Origin: Hyphomicrobiales bacterium
GTDB taxonomy: Bacteria; Pseudomonadota; Alphaproteobacteria; Rhizobiales; Xanthobacteraceae
Direction of reading: 5' to 3'
Assembly: GCA_003133345.1 (NCBI GenBank)
Contig: PKXB01000043.1
Span: 1-9,364, forward strand
Length of the DNA: 9,364 nt
Made by a program: the position numbers and the translations under genes. Positions 6,060 through 9,364 of the stretch are shown in pieces; position 1 is the stretch's first letter, and every line of letters starts with the position of its first letter. The notes below the pieces were generated by a model. That model saw nothing but the letters and a program-made list of their open reading frames with translations. It did no database searches and was not told the origin of the DNA.

Positions 6060-7046
6060 ATGAAGGCCGTGCGGTTTTCACGATTCGGCCGTGCTTCAGA
6101 GGTCGCCGAGCTTGTTGAAATCCCCGAGCCCGCGCAGCCCGGGCCGGGCGAGGTCCTGATCGAGGTCGAGGTCGCGCCGATCAATCCGTCCGACCTGCTC
6201 CATTTCGAGGGCCGCTACGCGCAACCGGCATCCCTGCCCGCCTTCGCCGGCGCGGGCGTGCTCGGCCGCGTCGCGCGATTGGGAACGGATGTGCAGCACC
6301 TCAAACCCGATGACCGGGTCATCGTCGTGAACACGCAGCGTCGCGCGTGGTGCGATCGGTTCGTTTGGTCTGCTGCGCGCCTCATCCCGCTGCCGGAGGC
6401 GGATCCCGTCGACCTCGCCCTTCTCGCCGCGAACCCGCCAACGGCGCTTCTCATGCTTGAGCGCTTCGGCGATCTACGGCCGGGCGAGTGGGTGATGCAG
6501 AACGCCGCGAACTCCTCCGTGGGTGTGAGCCTGATTCAGATCGCGAAAACGATGAACCTGCGGACCGTCAACATGGTAAGGCGCCAGCATCTGGTCGACC
6601 ATCTCGCCGCATTCGGCGCCGACGTGACGCTCATCGACGGTCCCGATCTGCGCGCCCGGGTGGCCGAAGCGGTCGGCGGCGGCCGGATCAAGCTGGGCAT
6701 CGACGCGATCGCCGGCGATGCAACGCGCCGAATGGCGAACTGTCTAGCGGATGGCGGCACGGTGGTGACCTACGGCCTGCTCTCGGGCAAGCCCTGCGAA
6801 GTGGACGCCGCCGATATCGTTTTTCGCGACATCAGCCTGCGCGGCTTCTGGTATTCGCGCTGGTTCTCGACCGCAGATCCCGCCGCGATCAAGTCCCTCT
6901 TCGCCCGCCTCGTTGGCATGCTGCAGGCGAAGACGCTACGGGTGCCGGTCGAGGCCAGCTATCCGATCGAAAAGCTCACTGAAGCGCTGGCGCATGCGCA
7001 GCGCGAGGGCCGCGTCGGCAAGGTGGTGATGCGGTGGACGCGCTGA
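6060..7046 (+). CDS. Zinc-free MDR-family NAD(P)H-dependent reductase (quinone oxidoreductase / enoyl-thioester reductase-like)
   Basis: Cytosolic medium-chain dehydrogenase/reductase of 328 residues. The N-terminal catalytic domain contains INPSDLLHFEGRY (41-53), which matches the NPSD...G-Y region of enoyl-thioester reductases; Y53 sits where their catalytic tyrosine lies. The zinc ligands of classical alcohol dehydrogenases are absent. The cofactor domain has NPPTALLML (125-133) and QNAANSSVG (147-155) in place of a plain GxGxxG loop, as in the MECR/ETR group. FWYSRW (263-268) and a C-terminal EGRVGKVVMRW complete the fold. The family reduces alpha,beta-unsaturated thioesters or quinones with NADPH; which applies here is not settled. 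The ATG has AGGG 7 bp upstream. It lies 127 bp after the binding-protein gene, beyond a hairpin, so it may depend on read-through or on its own promoter. By eye it is richer in GC than the liv genes. Confidence 0.85.
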   Translation: MKAVRFSRFGRASEVAELVEIPEPAQPGPGEVLIEVEVAPINPSDLLHFEGRYAQPASLPAFAGAGVLGRVARLGTDVQHLKPDDRVIVVNTQRRAWCDRFVWSAARLIPLPEADPVDLALLAANPPTALLMLERFGDLRPGEWVMQNAANSSVGVSLIQIAKTMNLRTVNMVRRQHLVDHLAAFGADVTLIDGPDLRARVAEAVGGGRIKLGIDAIAGDATRRMANCLADGGTVVTYGLLSGKPCEVDAADIVFRDISLRGFWYSRWFSTADPAAIKSLFARLVGMLQAKTLRVPVEASYPIEKLTEALAHAQREGRVGKVVMRWTR

Positions 7047-7058
7047 GCGCGCCGCTCA
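7044..7058. repeat. Inverted repeat spanning the two convergent stop codons
   Basis: TGAGCG (7044-7049), three bases, then CGCTCA (7053-7058). The outer triplets are exactly the TGA stops of the reductase gene (plus) and the cyclase gene (minus). The stem could act as a minimal bidirectional end signal, but no T-run follows it on either strand. Confidence 0.5.
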
Positions 7059-8012
7059 CTTAATGGCTTGCGGATTGATCGGCGAGCCAGAGCCGCCGGT
7101 GATGATGAGCGGCGGTGCGGTAAAGAGAAACTCATAGACGCCGTCGGCCGCGCAGTCTTCCGCGAGTTCCTTGAGGTCGAAGATTTCGCCCATCGTCAGC
7201 CCCATGGCTGGAATCACCACCCAATGCCATGGCTGCTGCGCTTCCGTGGTCTCGTTCGGACGCACCTCCACGCCCCACGTATCCGAACAGATGGCGGCGA
7301 TCTGCTTTTCGTGGCACCAGTAGCAGTTCTCGAACTTGACGCCCGGGCCGTCGCCGCCGGCGTAGCCTCCCCACGCCCCCGCCTTCCGACAGGCTTCCAT
7401 CTGACCGGTCCGGATGATGACGAAGTCTCCGCGCCGGATTTCGACGCCTTGCGCTTTGGCGCAGGCGTCGAGCTCCGCATTGGAGATCCCATATCCGTCG
7501 GCAAGCACGTCCATGCCCTTGAAGCGCGCGACATCGAGCAGCACGCCGCGCCCAATCATCTTGTTGCGGGTGTACTGAATGCCGTTCTTGTGGATGCCCG
7601 AGCTGTTCGCCAGCGCGGCATCGTAGCCGTTGTACATCTTGTTCTTATAGAAGACGTGACCGAGCGAGTCCCAATGCGTTGCGCCCTGCACGCACAACAT
7701 CAGGACATCGTCGGCGTAGCTGGCGGCGCCCGTTGGTTCGTAGTTGAGAGCGATGCCGTCGGCACCGCTGTGCAGCATCATATGGATGGGATTGAAGCGA
7801 CGACCGAACAGTCCGGTTTGCGGGCCGCTGCTGTCGAGCGGAATGCCGAGTGAAAACGCATTTCCCTTGCGCACCAGCCTGGTGGCGCCGACGATGTCCT
7901 GCGCCGTCACAAAATTAAGGGTGCCGATTTGATCGTCCGCGCCCCAGCGGCCCCAGTTCGAGAGCTTCTTGCTTGCTTCTGCGATGGCGTTGAGCCCGAC
8001 TTGGATGCCCAT
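7056..8012 (-). CDS. Cyclase-family (kynurenine formamidase-like) metal-dependent hydrolase
   Basis: Member of the Cyclase family (PF04199), whose characterised relatives, such as kynurenine formamidase and isatin hydrolase, hydrolyse C-N bonds of formamides or cyclic amides. The 318 residues exceed the usual 210-260 of those enzymes and suit the larger bacterial subgroup. The metal-site motif reads QGATHWDSLGH (109-119): it keeps H113, D115 and H119, but the first histidine of HxGTHxDxPxH is replaced by Q109 and the proline by L117. The N-terminal LSNWGRWGADDQIGTLNFV (17-35) is characteristic of the subgroup; PWHWVVIPAMGL (261-272) gives a late histidine, H263. GAGGG lies 5 bp before the ATG. 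It is downstream of the BKACE gene on the same strand with a 98-bp gap, so the two probably share a transcript. No signal peptide is seen, so it is taken as cytosolic. The substrate is unknown. Confidence 0.88.
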   Translation of the reverse strand: MGIQVGLNAIAEASKKLSNWGRWGADDQIGTLNFVTAQDIVGATRLVRKGNAFSLGIPLDSSGPQTGLFGRRFNPIHMMLHSGADGIALNYEPTGAASYADDVLMLCVQGATHWDSLGHVFYKNKMYNGYDAALANSSGIHKNGIQYTRNKMIGRGVLLDVARFKGMDVLADGYGISNAELDACAKAQGVEIRRGDFVIIRTGQMEACRKAGAWGGYAGGDGPGVKFENCYWCHEKQIAAICSDTWGVEVRPNETTEAQQPWHWVVIPAMGLTMGEIFDLKELAEDCAADGVYEFLFTAPPLIITGGSGSPINPQAIK

Positions 8013-8066
8013 GGATTCCCTCTTACTCCTCGAAACGGTTGCGGACGCTCATACTGGTTGCCGGCA

Positions 8067-8090
8067 GCGGCGACTTTGAACAGGCGCCGC
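8067..8090. repeat. Hairpin between the BKACE and cyclase genes
   Basis: GCGGCG (8067-8072) pairs with CGCCGC (8085-8090) across a 12-base loop. A short T-rich run (TCTTTT) follows only on the plus strand, so on the minus-strand transcript it looks like an intercistronic structure that might protect or attenuate the message, not a terminator. Confidence 0.35.
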
Positions 8091-8110
8091 TCTTTTGATG
8101 GATCCCGCGG

Positions 8111-9046
8111 CTAGAACTTGACGGCGTCGCCGCCTTTTGTGCCGAGAATGGTACGGGCCTCGTCGGGCGTTGCGATCTCCAACGACAGTTCCTCGCAGAT
8201 GCGCCGTATCTTGGCAACCTGCTGCGCGTTCGAGTCCGCAAGCTTGCCCTTGCCGATGTACAGCGAGTCTTCAAGCCCGACGCGCACGCTGCCGCCCAGC
8301 AGCGCCGCCTGCGTCGTAAAGTTCATCTGGTGCCGCCCCGCCGCCAGCACCGAGAAAACGTAGTCATTTCCGAACAGCTTGTCGGCGGTGTTCTTCATGT
8401 GGACGAGATGGTCAAGGTCGGCGCCAATGCCTCCCAAGATCCCGAAGATGAACTGCAGAAAGATTGGCGGCTTCAGCCGCCCGCTATCGTAGAAGTATTG
8501 CGTATTGTACAAGTGCCCCACGTCATAGCACTCGTGCTCGAACTTCACTCCGCGTTTGTCGGCTAATTGAGTGATGACATAGTCGATCGTTTTGAACGTG
8601 TTGGGGAAGATGCCATCCACCGTCCGCTCCAGATACGGCTTCTCCCAGTCGTGCTTCCACTTGTCGTAGCGTTTCGCCAGGTTGAAAATGGCGAAGTTCA
8701 TTGACCCCATATTGAGCGAGGTGATCTCGGGCTCCGCCCGCACGGCGGCCGCGATGCGGTCGTCCATGCTCATGCCGAGGGCGCCGCCGGTCGATATGTT
8801 CACAATTGCTTTGGTACTCTGCTTGATGCGCGGCAAAAACTGCATGAACACGTTCGGATCGGGAGTCGGGGCGCCGGTTTTCGGATCGCGCGCATGCAGA
8901 TGAATAATCGCGGCACCCGCTTCGGCGGCAGCAATTGATTCTCGTGCGATCTCATCCGGAGTGACCGGCAAAGCGTCCGACATCGTCGGTGTGTGTATCG
9001 ATCCGGTGACGGCGCAGGAGATGATTACTTTGGTTCGTTTTGCCAC
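8111..9046 (-). CDS. BKACE-family (DUF849) beta-keto acid cleavage enzyme
   Basis: Zinc-dependent TIM-barrel enzyme of the family typified by 3-keto-5-aminohexanoate cleavage enzyme (Kce). The family reaction is a beta-keto acid plus acetyl-CoA giving acetoacetate plus a new acyl-CoA. The 311 residues carry the zinc pair H49 and H51 in HLHARDP, and E259 in VRVGLEDSLY. Other active-site residues that I recall for Kce also align: S85 in NISTGG, T109, R255 and D260. The spacings R-E (4) and H-S (36) equal those in Kce, so the catalytic apparatus appears intact. About 26 extra residues lie between the two halves of the site. The start is GTG (9044-9046), giving AKRTKVIISCAVTGS; AGGA lies about 10 bp upstream, rather far. 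It is the first gene of a probable pair with the cyclase gene. The side chain of its beta-keto acid, and so the pathway, is unknown. Confidence 0.92.
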   Translation of the reverse strand: MAKRTKVIISCAVTGSIHTPTMSDALPVTPDEIARESIAAAEAGAAIIHLHARDPKTGAPTPDPNVFMQFLPRIKQSTKAIVNISTGGALGMSMDDRIAAAVRAEPEITSLNMGSMNFAIFNLAKRYDKWKHDWEKPYLERTVDGIFPNTFKTIDYVITQLADKRGVKFEHECYDVGHLYNTQYFYDSGRLKPPIFLQFIFGILGGIGADLDHLVHMKNTADKLFGNDYVFSVLAAGRHQMNFTTQAALLGGSVRVGLEDSLYIGKGKLADSNAQQVAKIRRICEELSLEIATPDEARTILGTKGGDAVKF

Positions 9047-9364
9047 GGTTATTCAATCCTTTCGCTTGCGCAAAGACTGCCGTGAAGCGGCGCTCACGGT
9101 ATGCTGAATTCTGGCGAGTCCAGCGCGCGCTGGTCTAATTGCTCTGGGCTTGCACGGATCGATTATTTCACGGTATCTGTCGGCCGCTCTAAATATGCGT
9201 TACACGCCCTCGCTCACCAATCGGTGCCACCTTGCCACCTTGACCCGGCGTGAAGGCGGGACGGTGAGCGGGTGCCGGACGCCGAATTGGCGTGACGGTA
9301 ACAACCCTTCACCTTTTAAGAGCCGAACGCACCGCAACATTTTGTCCGCTATGTGCCGATTTTG
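9047..9364. promoter_or_regulatory. Upstream region of the BKACE-cyclase pair
   Basis: No gene is evident in these 318 bp. A weak minus-strand promoter candidate has TTGGTG (9215-9220) and CATATT (9192-9197) separated by 17 bp, which would place the start of transcription near 9185. Also present are a 14-bp palindrome (9120-9133), a TCACGGTAT repeat (9094-9102 and 9168-9176) on either side of it, an 8-bp tandem repeat (9225-9240), and an ACGCC / GGCGT inverted repeat with a 5-bp spacer (9279-9293). TTGCGCAA (9066-9073) lies in the leader just before the ribosome site. Confidence 0.5.
9120..9133. repeat. Perfect 14-bp palindrome upstream of the BKACE gene
   Basis: CCAGCGCGCGCTGG is fully self-complementary and lies about 74 bp before the GTG start. 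With the promoter candidate at 9192-9220 it would fall in the transcribed leader, a possible repressor operator or RNA hairpin. High GC makes chance palindromes of this kind less rare. Confidence 0.45.

Noticed and set aside
6488..6982. A 164-codon arginine-rich frame inside the reductase gene
   Set aside because: Its composition is typical of an out-of-frame reading of a GC-rich gene, and it lies wholly within a well-supported coding region.
7068..7853. A 261-codon plus-strand open frame antisense to the cyclase gene
   Set aside because: The cyclase frame has strong family motifs and its own ribosome site; the antisense frame is a by-product of GC-rich codons and shows no family pattern.
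9225..9242. Tandem TGCCACCT repeat as a possible sigma-54 or iteron-type element
   Set aside because: Only two copies plus two bases; I could not find the TGGCAC-N5-TTGC spacing on either strand.

Overview
The window reads as chromosomal DNA of an alphaproteobacterium, probably a Bradyrhizobium/Rhodopseudomonas-like member of the Hyphomicrobiales. The grounds are the GC-rich codon use, a branched-chain-type (Liv/HAAT) ABC transporter beside small-molecule catabolic genes, and a perfect FNR/FixK-type box. The taxonomic call is inference from gene content and style only; there is no rRNA, tRNA, CRISPR array, insertion sequence or phage gene in the window.

Layout. 106-465 (minus) is the C-terminal third of a 4,5-dihydroxyphthalate-decarboxylase-like / substrate-binding-type protein, apparently a decayed remnant. 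466-839 has no gene but holds several inverted repeats. 840-4189 (minus) is a tightly packed four-gene transporter operon read livH > livM > livG > livF: two 4-bp ATGA overlaps, then an 11-bp overlap in which livF most likely starts at TTG. 4190-4669 is a 480-bp divergent promoter region with a perfect 14-bp palindrome (TTGAT-TTAA-ATCAA) near its middle. 4670-5932 (plus) encodes the cognate-looking periplasmic binding protein with a twin-arginine-like signal peptide, followed by a hairpin plus T-run. 6060-7046 (plus) is a zinc-free MDR-family reductase of the quinone oxidoreductase / enoyl-thioester reductase type. It converges, with only 9 bp between, on a minus-strand pair: a BKACE (DUF849) beta-keto acid cleavage enzyme (8111-9046) followed by a large cyclase/kynurenine-formamidase-like metal hydrolase (7056-8012). 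9047-9364 is the upstream region of that pair, with palindromes and a weak promoter candidate.

How the genes may work together. The binding protein captures an amino acid or small organic acid, LivHM carry it across the inner membrane and LivGF supply ATP hydrolysis. The three enzymes look like a catabolic set: a hydrolase that may open a cyclic amide, imide or lactone, a BKACE that exchanges a beta-keto acid with acetyl-CoA to give acetoacetate and a new acyl-CoA, and a reductase for an enoyl or quinone intermediate. The substrate cannot be read from sequence, and the link between transporter and enzymes is proximity only. The most testable new idea is that the transporter and its binding protein share an oxygen-responsive FNR/FixK switch in their common promoter region.
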